From Methanolinea mesophila (GTDB lineage Archaea > Halobacteriota > Methanomicrobia > Methanomicrobiales > Methanospirillaceae), in the NCBI RefSeq assembly GCF_017873855.1, contig NZ_JAGGKR010000001.1, positions 1,281,529-1,345,528 of the forward strand: a stretch of 64,000 nucleotides of DNA, written 5' to 3'. The notes beneath the pieces are model-generated. The model saw nothing but the letters and a program-made list of their open reading frames with translations, did no database searches and had not been told where the DNA came from. Every line of letters starts with the position of its first letter. Positions within the stretch are counted from its first letter, which is position 1. Made by a program: the position numbers and the translations under genes. This document shows positions 1 to 8,507 of the stretch, in pieces.

Positions 1-1205
1 TCGAGCACACCCGGAAAAAGAAGCGCTGGGCGGCGGCACGGGTGGAGATGATCCAGACTGCTGGGTCCCTGTTCGCCAATATGGTGGCCCGGTTACGTGA
101 CGAGGAGGCGCTCAGGGTCAGCGAGGAGCAGTACCGCACACTCTTCGAGAACTTCCTAAACCCGGTCTTCATCGCGGGGGATGACGGGCGGTTCACCGAT
201 GCAAATGTCGCAGCGATGGACTTCATGGAACGATCGGTAGAGGACATCCGCGAGCACAGTCTCGAAGACTGGCTCCCCGGCATCAAGGCGATGATGCCCC
301 CCGCACCCGAGCGGCAGATCGTTCCCCGGACCATCGAGACAGAGTACACCGTAAACGGGAAGACCAAGACGCTTCTGATGAACGTGGTCCCGTTCCCGAT
401 CCGGGGAAGAACCCTGCTGTACGGGCTGGGACAGGACATCACCGCCCGGAAGATGGCCGAGAAGGAGGTGGAAGACGCCCGTGTCTTTGTGGAGGGGATC
501 ATCCACGCCGCTTCGCCCTCGATGGTGGTGGTCACCAGCGACATGAGGGTGGCATTTGCAAACAGGTCATTTTACGACGCGTTCGGGCTTTCCAGCGAGG
601 CAGTCCTGCACCGGGTCTTCTTCGATATCGGGAAGGCCGACTTCGGCGCGGGAGGGCTCAGGGATAAGATCGCGGAGGTGTTCCGGGGAGGCACACCGCT
701 GGTGAACTTCGAGTTCCAGCACATGAACACACGGGGGGAGCTGAAGGTCCTGAATATATCGGCCAGCCTGATCCGGCGGAGCGCCCCCTTCGCCCCCATG
801 GTGGTCATCGTTATCACCGACATCACCGAACGGAAAAAGATGGAAGAAGCGCTCGAGCGAAGCAGGGAGCTCTACCGGTATATCGCCTCCTTTACCCAGG
901 AAAATCCCTCCCCCATCCTGGAAGTGCGTGAAGACGGGAGTGTCGCCTTCTCGAACGTCGCAGCCGGCCTCGCCCTCCGGAGGAGGGGGTTCGAGAACCC
1001 CGAGCGCTTCTTCCCGATGGACATGCCCTGGATCCTGGCCGAATTGAAGCAGGGAAACAACGGGTTCTTCTTCCGGGAAGTGCAGCTCGGCGAGACGTAC
1101 TTCGGTGAGACCATCTACCTCTCGCCCGAGCAGAAGACGGTCCGGATTTATGCCCAGGACCTCACCGCACAGAGAAAAAAGCGGACAGGGGAGGGAGACC
1201 GGTGA
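1..1205 (+). CDS. multi-PAS sensory protein, 5' end cut by window
   Basis: The reading frame is open from the window edge. A GTG at 42 is the first possible start inside, but codons before it are also open, so the gene very probably begins upstream. The first ~20 residues resemble the last helix of a GAF domain. Three PAS units follow (about residues 22-140, 145-275 and 280-380 from the GTG), the first two closing with the usual D-I-T-x-R/E-K pattern and the last with a variant, D-L-T-A-Q-R-K. No histidine-kinase or output domain follows before the stop. It is probably a cytoplasmic sensor acting with a partner. The receiver-only gene at 1346 downstream on the same strand is a natural candidate. 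Ligand unknown. Confidence 0.85.
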   Translation, partial: EHTRKKKRWAAARVEMIQTAGSLFANMVARLRDEEALRVSEEQYRTLFENFLNPVFIAGDDGRFTDANVAAMDFMERSVEDIREHSLEDWLPGIKAMMPPAPERQIVPRTIETEYTVNGKTKTLLMNVVPFPIRGRTLLYGLGQDITARKMAEKEVEDARVFVEGIIHAASPSMVVVTSDMRVAFANRSFYDAFGLSSEAVLHRVFFDIGKADFGAGGLRDKIAEVFRGGTPLVNFEFQHMNTRGELKVLNISASLIRRSAPFAPMVVIVITDITERKKMEEALERSRELYRYIASFTQENPSPILEVREDGSVAFSNVAAGLALRRRGFENPERFFPMDMPWILAELKQGNNGFFFREVQLGETYFGETIYLSPEQKTVRIYAQDLTAQRKKRTGEGDR

Positions 1206-1345
1206 CGGGGAACGGTCCTGATGGTGATGGCCCGGGGGGTGTAAACCCAAAATTTTTTATTCTCGGCCCGGCATGGATAGATAACCGTCAATCCGGTCAG
1301 GTCGCAGCAATGCATTGCGGAAGAACATGAGAGGAATGTGAGAGA

Positions 1346-1792
1346 TTGACACCGGAAGAAGAGAAAGTTGAGATACTTTTGATCGAGGATAATCCGGGAG
1401 ACGTACGGCTTATCAAGGAGGGGTTACGGGACAGCAGGGTGATCAACCATATCCATGTGGTGCAGGACGGGGAAGAGGCGAGCAATTTCCTCTTCAAAAA
1501 TAACGGGTATTCCGACGTGCCCACCCCCGATATCATCCTCCTGGACCTCAACCTCCCCAAGAAGGATGGGAGAACGCTGCTCGCCGAGATAAAGAAGGAC
1601 GAGCAGCTGCAGAAGATCCCCATCGTGATCCTGACCTCCTCCAAGGCCGAGGCCGATATCGACATGGCGTACCAGCTCCATGCCAACAGTTATCTACGAA
1701 AACCGCTTGACCTTGCCGAGTTCGTGGCCATGATACAGTCGTTCGAACAGTTCTGGCTGACCCGCGTAATCCTGCCGAGGAAAGCGAGATAA
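1346..1792 (+). CDS. single-domain response regulator (CheY/Rcp1-like receiver)
   Basis: A 148-residue stand-alone receiver domain. The acidic pocket is seen in LLIEDNPGD, the phosphoacceptor Asp in LLDLNLPKKDG, the switch Thr/Ser in LTSSKAE and the conserved Lys in LRKPLD. There is no output domain. The insert after helix 1 and the C-terminal F-x-Q-F-W-L tail resemble Rcp1-type receivers common in PAS-rich methanogens. The only start in this frame after the upstream stop is TTG at 1346, with GAGG about 11 nt before it. It probably receives phosphate from a hybrid or PAS sensor kinase. The upstream multi-PAS gene is a possible partner by position only. Confidence 0.9.
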   Translation: MTPEEEKVEILLIEDNPGDVRLIKEGLRDSRVINHIHVVQDGEEASNFLFKNNGYSDVPTPDIILLDLNLPKKDGRTLLAEIKKDEQLQKIPIVILTSSKAEADIDMAYQLHANSYLRKPLDLAEFVAMIQSFEQFWLTRVILPRKAR

Positions 1793-1807
1793 TCCTCTCC
1801 CCGCCTG

Positions 1808-1828
1808 ACCCTTCTTTTTCTTTTTAGT
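1808..1828 (+). terminator. T-rich archaeal terminator
   Basis: Two T runs separated by single C residues begin about 16 nt after the stop of the receiver gene, as expected for archaeal transcription termination. No hairpin is needed. Confidence 0.4.
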
Positions 1829-1841
1829 ACTGTTGACCTCC

Positions 1842-1985
1842 CTTACTTCGTGACATTCCCGGAGTTTTCGCCCAGATCGCCGGGGCAGCCCCGGCACGAC
1901 ATCTCTGGAAAAAGGATAATCCTGGCGTATATCGCTCGCCTTCAATCAATAAAAAGATCCTGAACCACGACAGTCCGAGCATATC
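1842..1985. repeat. dispersed intergenic repeat, copy 1
   Basis: Contains a perfect 8-bp inverted repeat, GCCGGGGC-A-GCCCCGGC, at 1879-1895. It is followed by a block (1909-1978) that aligns with the intergenic sequence at 7565-7636: shared pieces are CCTGGC, ATATCGCTC, ATAAAAA, ATCCTG and GCATATC in the same order. No gene is visible in 1793-2086. Function unknown. Confidence 0.5.
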
Positions 1986-2086
1986 CTAACCGGAGGAAGC
2001 CCGGAAGAGAACGGAGAGGAAAGAAGTCGTACTCCTCCACCCCGCGGCGGAGATCAGCCGGGGCGGATCCCGGTAACACGAAACTG

Positions 2087-2311
2087 TCATCCCACGTGGA
2101 TGACCTGCACCGGGCAGGCCTCCGCCGCGTCGTCCACGCATTCCCGCATCTCCAGCGGGGCGTCTCCCTCGTCGATGTGGTCGTGTACCCGGTAGGGCGG
2201 GGTGACCGTGCTCAAGGTGTCCGAAGGGCTGAGCTGAAAAAATTCGGGACATATATCTTCGCAGGATCCGCAGCTTATGCATCCGTCACGCTCGATCAGC
2301 ACTTTCGTCAT
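2087..2311 (-). CDS. single-cluster 4Fe-4S ferredoxin
   Basis: A 74-residue small ferredoxin. Cysteines at 11, 14, 17 and 21 (C-x2-C-x2-C-x3-C-P) and at 58 and 66 (the last in A-C-P-V). In this one-cluster type the first three Cys plus the distal C-P usually hold a [4Fe-4S] cluster, and the other two can form a disulfide. The chosen start is the ATG at 2311 (MTKVLIERDG); eleven residues of open frame lie upstream and look spurious. It stands alone, so its redox partner cannot be told from context. Confidence 0.9.
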   Translation of the reverse strand: MTKVLIERDGCISCGSCEDICPEFFQLSPSDTLSTVTPPYRVHDHIDEGDAPLEMRECVDDAAEACPVQVIHVG

Positions 2312-2554
2312 CGATAATACTCCATATCGACATCCGGTGAACATGATGAATTATAAAGATATCTGGTGGGCGCCATTACCCGCGGGGAGAACGCGGGCTC
2401 TGTCCTGCAAACCCGGCCTCCTGGCGGACCCCCCGGAACTAACCGTGGAACCGGAGCAAGAGTGAAAAAATTCGGGAGAATTTCAGGAGATGTTCTCCCG
2501 CGATCCACTTTTAGAGGTAGGAATGGGAGGATGGAGGTACAGGAATCTGTGGGA

Positions 2555-3229
2555 TTATGACCGCGATTCCGCTTCCCAGGCGGAGATCACGTCGGATCCC
2601 TCTACAAAGATGATCCCGTGTTTCTTTCCGTAGGCACGGGCGTCCTCCTTGGAGAGTGCGAGCCCGCTCTCGTTGTCCAGCATCTCGCAGACCACCACTG
2701 CGGGGGTGATCCCGGCCATCTCTGCCATGGCGATGGAGAGCTCGGTCTGGCCCCGGCGCTGTGAGAGCAGCCCCTCCGCGGCGCGGAGCAGGGCGACGTG
2801 CCCGGGGGTGCGGAACTCGGCCGCGAAGTTGTGGCCGCCGCCGTTCAGCGACCTCCTCACCTGGCCGGCGATGGCGTTGATGGTCACCGCCCGGTCCCGG
2901 TCGGTGATCCCGGTGAAGGTGCTCCGGTGGTTCACCCAGAGCGAGAAGGAGGAGTGGTTCCTCCGGTCGTAGGGGATGTCCCCCTGCTGTTCGACCGCGG
3001 AGATCCCGTGGAGGAGGTCCGAGGCGAACGGGAGTCCCAGCCGGGCTGCGGCATCGGGATGGACCGCGGTACAGATCAGCCCGCCGCCGTCACGCCGGAG
3101 GGTCACGATCTTCTCCGGGGTGACCGCGTCCGCACGGATGATCAGGTCGGTCTCCCGTTCCCGGTCGTCAAAGTCATAGAGCAGTACAAACTTGCCTTCA
3201 CGCAGCGCTTCCAGCGCCTCCTTCATCAT
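2555..3229 (-). CDS. ribB: 3,4-dihydroxy-2-butanone-4-phosphate synthase
   Basis: A 224-residue RibB-type enzyme that turns ribulose 5-phosphate into 3,4-dihydroxy-2-butanone 4-phosphate plus formate, the four-carbon precursor of riboflavin. Visible family motifs are the acidic loop DDRERETDL near the N-terminus, GGGLICTAVHP, the T-G-I-T-D-R-D-R-A substrate loop and the metal-binding His region R-T-P-G-H-V. Its length matches stand-alone archaeal RibB. The start overlaps the stop of rbkR by ATGA, so the two are translationally coupled. Confidence 0.95.
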   Translation of the reverse strand: MMKEALEALREGKFVLLYDFDDRERETDLIIRADAVTPEKIVTLRRDGGGLICTAVHPDAAARLGLPFASDLLHGISAVEQQGDIPYDRRNHSSFSLWVNHRSTFTGITDRDRAVTINAIAGQVRRSLNGGGHNFAAEFRTPGHVALLRAAEGLLSQRRGQTELSIAMAEMAGITPAVVVCEMLDNESGLALSKEDARAYGKKHGIIFVEGSDVISAWEAESRS

Positions 3230-3900
3230 AATGCCACCTCCACCTGCACTTCATCATTGTCCGCGACGCCCAGGGTCTCCCTGAGCGCCACCGGTGATAC
3301 GAGCTCGACGATATCCTCGGGGTAGTGCGTCCTCCCCGGCACCACGATCCCGCAGGGCTGGCCGTCGATCCTGCAGGGCAGGCATCTTGCCGCTCCGAAG
3401 GTCCTCTGGTCCGCGGTAAACCCTTCGATCGGGATCCATTCCAGCATATCCAGTTTCTTCCGGATCTGGACGCTGGACGGGTTGAGCCTGATATTCAGCG
3501 TCCCCGGGTAGGGCTCGAATCCCAGCTTCTCCCTGAACTGGCGGCGGTAGGGCTCGAGACCCATATAATACCGCCCTTCGCCGAGACCGGTGATCACATT
3601 GCCGGTCAGGGTATAGTGCACTCCTTCCCGATCGAATATCCGGCAGTACTCCGAATATTCCCTGCGGAGCTCCTCTTCTCCGGCGGGAGTGAGCGCGATG
3701 TACTGTCCGTCGGGGCGGATGGCCCGGGTCACCATGAGTTTCCGCTCCAGGGACTGGAGCCTGCGGGACGCGGTCTGGGGACTGGTCCGGAGCTCGGTTC
3801 CCAGGCTCTGCGAGGATATCCAGACAGGGCCGCGGCACCCTCCCATGAGGGCTATCGCCTTTAAGCACTGGAGATCCTCGGGTATGATCATACTTATCAA
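3226..3900 (-). CDS. rbkR: HTH-fused CTP-dependent riboflavin kinase / regulator (RbkR)
   Basis: 224 residues with two parts. Residues ~5-90 form a winged helix (ISSQSLGTELRTSPQTASRR is the recognition region). Residues ~97-224 form an archaeal CTP-dependent riboflavin kinase (RibK) domain, with G-x-G-E-G-x-Y-Y, P-Y-P-G-T-L-N-I-R-L and a DEVQVEV end. This architecture is the RbkR family, known as both FMN-forming enzyme and transcriptional regulator of riboflavin genes in archaea. It is co-oriented and overlapping with ribB, consistent with auto-regulation of the operon. Two ATG codons (3900 and 3891) are possible. A TATA-like stretch near 3917-3930 implies a very short leader. Confidence 0.93.
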   Translation of the reverse strand: MISMIIPEDLQCLKAIALMGGCRGPVWISSQSLGTELRTSPQTASRRLQSLERKLMVTRAIRPDGQYIALTPAGEEELRREYSEYCRIFDREGVHYTLTGNVITGLGEGRYYMGLEPYRRQFREKLGFEPYPGTLNIRLNPSSVQIRKKLDMLEWIPIEGFTADQRTFGAARCLPCRIDGQPCGIVVPGRTHYPEDIVELVSPVALRETLGVADNDEVQVEVAL

Positions 3901-3990
3901 TTCTGGGATGCTTACTATTTATGGATATCTTTCCTGCGCGGGGCCTGCAGGGCTTGGAAAAAAATACGTGAAATGTCGAATACCCATTCG

Positions 3991-4002
3991 TTAATTATAT
4001 TA
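3991..4002 (+). promoter_or_regulatory. TATA box of the mevalonate-operon regulator
   Basis: TTAATTATATTA lies about 26-31 nt before the ATG at 4028, so the predicted transcript is leaderless or nearly so. No Shine-Dalgarno is seen before that ATG. Confidence 0.5.
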
Positions 4003-4027
4003 CCCCCCCACTCCCCACCTATAGGAC

Positions 4028-4738
4028 ATGAAGTCCGGACTGCGCCATCAGCTCGCCGAGAAGATGGCGGGCGAGATCACGCTTTCCGACTCGCCAGGCA
4101 AGGCACTCAAGAAATGGAGGATGAGTTTTGCCATCCCCCAGGCCACGCTTTCCGAGCACCTCGACGTCTCCCCCTCGGTGATCAGCGATTACGAGAGCGG
4201 GAGGAGAAAGAGTCCCGGGACCGCGGTGGTGGGGAAGATCGTAGACTCCATCCTTTCCATTGACGAGGCAAACGGTGGAAAATACACCAAAAAATTCGCA
4301 AAACTCCTTTATTCTGATTTTGACGACGATGTCATCTATGACATGCACGACTATCCCACCCCGGTGCCCCTGCAGGCATTCGCCCAGGCGATCGGCTGCA
4401 CCACCCTGTGCGGGTCGCTCGACCTCTCCATCTTCGGGTACACGGTGATCAACAGCATCAACGCCATCACCCAGCTCTCCTCGAACGAGTTCAACAGGAT
4501 CTACGGGTGGAGCACCGAACGGGCCCTGATCTTCACGGATGTCTCCTCGGGCAAGTCGCCCATGGTGGCGATCCGGGTCACCCCGTTCAAGCCCCGCTGC
4601 GTGGTCCTCCAGGGGATAGAGCCCGCAGGCGTGCATCCCCTCGTGCCCAAGATGGCCGAAAAGGACCGGATAACCGTGCTGTGCACCATGACCGACATCG
4701 ATCGAATCATCAGCGTGCTGAGGGAAGAACCATGGTAG
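4028..4738 (+). CDS. XRE-type HTH regulator at head of mevalonate operon
   Basis: A 236-residue protein. Residues ~22-65 are a Cro/C1-type helix-turn-helix ([22 protein letters not shown]). The C-terminal ~150 residues form the conserved archaeal domain of the COG1709-like regulator group. It overlaps the HMG-CoA synthase gene by 7 nt and shares its strand, which strongly suggests it is co-transcribed and may sense a pathway intermediate or CoA ester. That role is inference; only the DNA-binding fold and gene order are seen. Confidence 0.85.
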   Translation: MKSGLRHQLAEKMAGEITLSDSPGKALKKWRMSFAIPQATLSEHLDVSPSVISDYESGRRKSPGTAVVGKIVDSILSIDEANGGKYTKKFAKLLYSDFDDDVIYDMHDYPTPVPLQAFAQAIGCTTLCGSLDLSIFGYTVINSINAITQLSSNEFNRIYGWSTERALIFTDVSSGKSPMVAIRVTPFKPRCVVLQGIEPAGVHPLVPKMAEKDRITVLCTMTDIDRIISVLREEPW

Positions 4739-5784
4739 GAATCATGACCTACGGTGTCTACATACCGAGATACCGTATCAAAGTGGAAGAGATCGCCAGG
4801 ATCTGGGGTGCAAACGCGGAGGATATCTCCGGAGGGCTCGGGGTTTACTCCAAGTCCGTCCCCGACCTGGACGAGGACACCGCCACCATCGCGGTGGAGG
4901 CTGCACGGGCCGCACTGGCCCGGAGAGCCATCGACCCGGCGAAGATCGGGGCGGTGTACGTGGGAAGCGAGTCCCACCCCTACGCGGTCAAGCCGACCGC
5001 ATGTACCGTGGGAGAGGCCATCGGCGCCACCCCGAACATGACCGCCGCGGACTACGAGTTCGCCTGCAAGGCGGGAACTGCGGGGATCCAGACCTGCATG
5101 GGGCTCGCCAAGAGCGGCATGATCACCTACGGCCTGGCCGTGGGTTCCGACGTTGCCCAGGGTGCACCGAGCGATGCCCTGGAGTATACCGCTGCGGCGG
5201 GCGGTGCGGCATACGTGATCGGGTGCGACGACCCCATCGCCACCATCCACCACACCTGTTCGTACACCACCGACACCCCCGATTTCTGGCGGCGTGAAGG
5301 GCAGGACTACCCCCGTCACGGGGGGAGGTTTACCGGGGACCCCGGGTACTTCAAACACGTCCAGGGTGCCGTGAACCTGATCTTCGAACAGACCGGGAAG
5401 GGGCCGAAAGACTACGATTACGCGGTCTTCCACCAGCCGAATGCCAAGTTCCCCCAGCGGGTGGCGAAGATCCTCAAGTTCACGCCCGAACAGATCAAAC
5501 CCGGCCTGGTGGTCCCCAGGCTCGGCAACACCTACAGCGGCTCCTCCATGATCGGGCTCGCCGCCACCCTCGATATCGCCAGGCCGGGAGACCGCATTTT
5601 CGTGGCCTCCTTCGGGTCGGGCGCAGGGAGCGACGCATTCGATATCGAGGTCACCGACGCCATCGGGTCGGAGAAGTTCTCCCGGGACGCGGCTCCCACG
5701 GTGGAGAAACTCCTCGCGAACCCCATCTGGGTCGACTACGCACAGTACGCCAGGCACAAAGGAAAAATAGTGATGCAGAAATGA
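4732..5784 (+). CDS. hydroxymethylglutaryl-CoA synthase
   Basis: A 350-residue archaeal HMG-CoA synthase. It condenses acetoacetyl-CoA with acetyl-CoA, the second step of the mevalonate route to archaeal lipid isoprenoids. The catalytic Cys sits in [10 protein letters not shown], the Glu in [11 protein letters not shown] and the His in [11 protein letters not shown]; the C-terminal GSGAGSDAF loop is also present. The start is the ATG at 4732, which overlaps the regulator; ATG 4744 is an alternative. A much longer frame is open upstream but that part is out of frame over the regulator gene and is not coding. It runs with thiolase and DUF35 genes, which in archaea form one channelling complex. 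Confidence 0.96.
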   Translation: MVGIMTYGVYIPRYRIKVEEIARIWGANAEDISGGLGVYSKSVPDLDEDTATIAVEAARAALARRAIDPAKIGAVYVGSESHPYAVKPTACTVGEAIGATPNMTAADYEFACKAGTAGIQTCMGLAKSGMITYGLAVGSDVAQGAPSDALEYTAAAGGAAYVIGCDDPIATIHHTCSYTTDTPDFWRREGQDYPRHGGRFTGDPGYFKHVQGAVNLIFEQTGKGPKDYDYAVFHQPNAKFPQRVAKILKFTPEQIKPGLVVPRLGNTYSGSSMIGLAATLDIARPGDRIFVASFGSGAGSDAFDIEVTDAIGSEKFSRDAAPTVEKLLANPIWVDYAQYARHKGKIVMQK

Positions 5785-6944
5785 GACCGGTAGCAGTGAT
5801 CGGTGCAGGGTGCACCACCTTCGGAGAGAAGTGGAACACCTCGTTCCGGAACCTCTTTGTCGAGGCGGGAATGCTGGCCCTGGAGGACGCGAACCTCTCC
5901 GGCGAGCAGATCGACGCCATGTATGTGGGCAATATGAGCGCCGGGCGTTTCGTGGAACAGGAACATATCGGGGCACTCATCGCAGACTACTCGGGGCTGG
6001 CCTCCCACCACATCCCCTCGACCAGGGTCGAGGCCGCCTGTGCCTCCGGAGGGCTCTCCTTCCGCCAGGCGGTCATCGCGGTCGCCTCCGGGATGGAGGA
6101 TATCGTGGTGGCGGCAGGCGTGGAGAAGATGACCGACGTGGCCACCGGGGCGAGCGTGGACACCCTTGCGGGTGCAGCCGACCGGGAGTGGGAAGGGTTT
6201 GCCGGGGCGACGTTCCCCGGGCTCTACGCGATGATCGCCACCAATTACACCCACCGGTACGGGCTCACCCGGGAGCAGCTCGCACAGGTCGCGGTGAAAA
6301 ACCACTTCAACGGGGCGAGGAACCCTATCGCGCAGTTCCAGCAGGAGATTACCATCGATACGGTGATGAAGTCCTCCCTGGTCGCTGACCCCCTGCGGCT
6401 CTTCGACTGCTCTCCCATCACCGACGGCGCAGCGGCGGTCATCGTGGCCCCCCTGGACCGGGCCCGGGAATTCACCGACACCCCCATAAAGGTGATCGCG
6501 AGCGCCCAGGCGAGCGATACCATCGCGCTCCACGACCGGCGTGACATCAGCACGCTCGACGCGACCGTCGCGGCAGGGAAGCGGGCCTTCGAGATGGCGA
6601 AACTCACCCACAAGGACATCGACATGGTGGAGGTGCATGACTGCTTCACCATCGCGGAGCTCTGCGCCATAGAGGACCTCGGGTTCTGCCCCAAGGGACA
6701 GGCCGGGAAGCTCACCGCAGAGGGGGTCACCGCACTCGACGGCGACCTGCCGGTCAACACCAGCGGCGGACTGAAGGCCTGCGGCCATCCCGTCGGGGCG
6801 ACCGGGATCAAGCAGGTCTTCGAGATCGTCCAGCAGCTGCGGGGCGAAGCGGGCAGGCGGCAGATCGACGGCGCCCGGATAGGGATGACCCACAACGTGG
6901 GAGGCACCGGGGCCACGGTCGCGGTACATATCCTGGAGGTGTAA
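5781..6944 (+). CDS. acetyl-CoA C-acetyltransferase (archaeal thiolase)
   Basis: A 387-residue thiolase of the archaeal type. It joins two acetyl-CoA to acetoacetyl-CoA, the first mevalonate step. The nucleophilic Cys is in EAACASGG, the second active-site region is [11 protein letters not shown] and the C-terminal Cys/His loop is [10 protein letters not shown]. The start overlaps the HMG-CoA synthase stop by ATGA. The DUF35 gene begins one base after its stop. This gene order is the one found for the thiolase/HMG-CoA synthase/DUF35 complex, in which acetoacetyl-CoA is passed directly between active sites. Confidence 0.96.
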   Translation: MRPVAVIGAGCTTFGEKWNTSFRNLFVEAGMLALEDANLSGEQIDAMYVGNMSAGRFVEQEHIGALIADYSGLASHHIPSTRVEAACASGGLSFRQAVIAVASGMEDIVVAAGVEKMTDVATGASVDTLAGAADREWEGFAGATFPGLYAMIATNYTHRYGLTREQLAQVAVKNHFNGARNPIAQFQQEITIDTVMKSSLVADPLRLFDCSPITDGAAAVIVAPLDRAREFTDTPIKVIASAQASDTIALHDRRDISTLDATVAAGKRAFEMAKLTHKDIDMVEVHDCFTIAELCAIEDLGFCPKGQAGKLTAEGVTALDGDLPVNTSGGLKACGHPVGATGIKQVFEIVQQLRGEAGRRQIDGARIGMTHNVGGTGATVAVHILEV

Positions 6945-6945
6945 G

Positions 6946-7338
6946 ATGTCGGTCGCACGATTCTGGAGAAAGATCCCCCAGCGCTACAACCTGGTGGGGA
7001 CCCAGTGCACCACCTGCGGGAGTTACTTCTTCCCGCCGAGGACGTTCTGCCCGGAGTGCAGGAGGGCGGGGGTCATCGTGGAGCACCGGTTCAAGGGGAC
7101 CGGCGAAGTGGTCACCCACACCGTGGTGCGGAGCGCGAGCGAGCAGTTTGAACAGATGACCCCCTACGTGCTGGCCATCGTCCAGCTGGACGAGGGGCCC
7201 CGGGTCACCGGCCAGGTGGTCTGCGCCCCTGAAGAGGTGAAGATCGGGATGAGAGTGAAACCGGTCTTCCGCCGCATCTCCACCGACGGGGAGAGCGGGG
7301 TCATCTACTACGGGACCAAGTACATCCCCGACGAATAA
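6946..7338 (+). CDS. DUF35 zinc-ribbon/OB-fold scaffold protein
   Basis: 130 residues. A rubredoxin-like zinc ribbon (C-x2-C near residue 21, C-x2-C near residue 36) is followed by an OB-fold. DUF35 proteins of this kind bridge thiolase and HMG-CoA synthase in archaea and help bind the shared CoA substrate. The gene follows the thiolase with a single-base gap, which fits that role. It is the last gene of the operon; a T-rich terminator follows. Confidence 0.93.
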   Translation: MSVARFWRKIPQRYNLVGTQCTTCGSYFFPPRTFCPECRRAGVIVEHRFKGTGEVVTHTVVRSASEQFEQMTPYVLAIVQLDEGPRVTGQVVCAPEEVKIGMRVKPVFRRISTDGESGVIYYGTKYIPDE

Positions 7339-7341
7339 TTC

Positions 7342-7366
7342 TTTTAATCTTCTTTTTTCTTTGATT
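7342..7366 (+). terminator. T-rich terminator after the mevalonate operon
   Basis: A pyrimidine tract with three T runs starts 4 nt after the DUF35 stop codon. Confidence 0.5.
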
Positions 7367-7479
7367 CGGCTTCAATGAGGAGTGACTCGTTCACGCCTCC
7401 CTGAAAAACGCAGGCTCGTCGCGGTATGATCCGAGGCCAGGCCCGGACCGTCGAGTGCCGAGTTATTTTGAGTGAGTTT

Positions 7480-7640
7480 TAATTTTTTCTTAATTCGAAG
7501 ATGTTTCCCGGAGACGAAGCCCCTGCCGCTGCGGCTCCCCCGGGAGATATCTCGCGAAAGTTTAGCCCTGGCTGATATCGCTCAAATAAAATCGATAAAA
7601 AAATCCTGGACCCGTGAGCGCCCAGGCATATCTCATGGTT
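7480..7640. repeat. dispersed intergenic repeat, copy 2
   Basis: A long hairpin is formed by TCCCGG (7506-7511) and CCGGGA (7540-7545), with an inner stem GCCG/CGGC. It is followed at 7565-7636 by a block matching the repeat at 1909-1978 (CCTGGC, GATATCGCTC, ATAAAAA, ATCCTG, GCATATC). The 7339-7663 gap has no credible gene; a short open frame here crosses the repeat and looks accidental. Confidence 0.5.
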
Positions 7641-7663
7641 TTACTCTTCGTTATGGATCCGGT

Positions 7664-8284
7664 TCACGTCTGTTCGATCTTCGATCCTCCCTTAAAAAAG
7701 AGCATCAGGAATAACGTCGAGCCGATCCCCGTGACGATCCATGGCAACCCGAGCAGGAGTAAGGTCATGGAAAATACCGGATAGAAATATACGATGCATA
7801 TCAGGGGTGTGACTAAGAAATTCGCCAGGAAAAACCACTTAACCCACTTCTGCACCCCCCGGTTCGAAAACAATGGCACGGCGAACAGCGTCGCCAGGCC
7901 AAGTGCGATGTAGCCCAGTGCATCCACGGTCCAGAACAGGGAGTGCGGCGTCTGGTTCAGGACCGGGTTCGCGTCGGGATAGGGGATCACTGCCGTCAGC
8001 TGGACGACGTAGTTGAAACTGACGAAAAGTGCGTATATTACGGAGAAGAGGAGGGCCGCATGGCTCCAGTACCTCCTCCCTTCGGGTGTAACGTAGTGAA
8101 GTGCGAGAAACGCGAGCATTAAAGGCGTGGCGATGCAGAGTGAAAATCCGTAGATCAGGACTGCATCCCACGGATAGCGGGGAACGCCGAAAAGCTGTGA
8201 TATTTGCGCGACCGAAAAACCAACCATCGCAATAAATGCAACGAGAGAGACCCAGAACCCGATCCTGTAAAGATTTTTGTCCAT
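7664..8284 (-). CDS. six-TM membrane protein of unknown function
   Basis: A 206-residue, very hydrophobic protein with about six membrane helices (near residues 7-29, 40-60, 75-97, 115-137, 146-166 and 173-197). I do not recognise the family with certainty; DUF998/DUF4386-like small membrane proteins look similar. The start is the ATG at 8284, placed about 13 nt after the predicted transcription start. Twenty upstream in-frame residues would overlap the TATA box and are rejected. It is a single gene with its own promoter. Confidence 0.75.
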   Translation of the reverse strand: MDKNLYRIGFWVSLVAFIAMVGFSVAQISQLFGVPRYPWDAVLIYGFSLCIATPLMLAFLALHYVTPEGRRYWSHAALLFSVIYALFVSFNYVVQLTAVIPYPDANPVLNQTPHSLFWTVDALGYIALGLATLFAVPLFSNRGVQKWVKWFFLANFLVTPLICIVYFYPVFSMTLLLLGLPWIVTGIGSTLFLMLFFKGGSKIEQT

Positions 8285-8316
8285 TACTATACCCCAGATG
8301 AGGGTAATTTGGACAG

Positions 8317-8328
8317 GTTTATATAAAT
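8317..8328 (-). promoter_or_regulatory. TATA box for the 7664-8284 gene
   Basis: On the minus strand TTTATATAAACC lies about 38 nt before the ATG at 8284, in the middle of an AT-rich tract. Confidence 0.55.
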
Positions 8329-8507
8329 ATATTATTTTTTCCATTTGTTTATAGAAATGGATTCATCGATACCGATCCGGCTGCCGGAAATTTAAGATGC
8401 ACGTGAAATATGTCCTGCTTTTCATTACGATAGGGCTGCGCCCGGGATTACCCGCAACCATGATTGCCCCCCGATTCTCATAGTATCACACAATACGTGA
8501 CGAAGGC

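Noticed and set aside
4501..5976. 491-codon minus-strand frame over HMG-CoA synthase
   Set aside because: Antisense to a certain gene and without any motif.
7472..7714. 80-codon plus-strand frame
   Set aside because: Crosses a dispersed repeat and the 3' end of the opposite gene; no family character.
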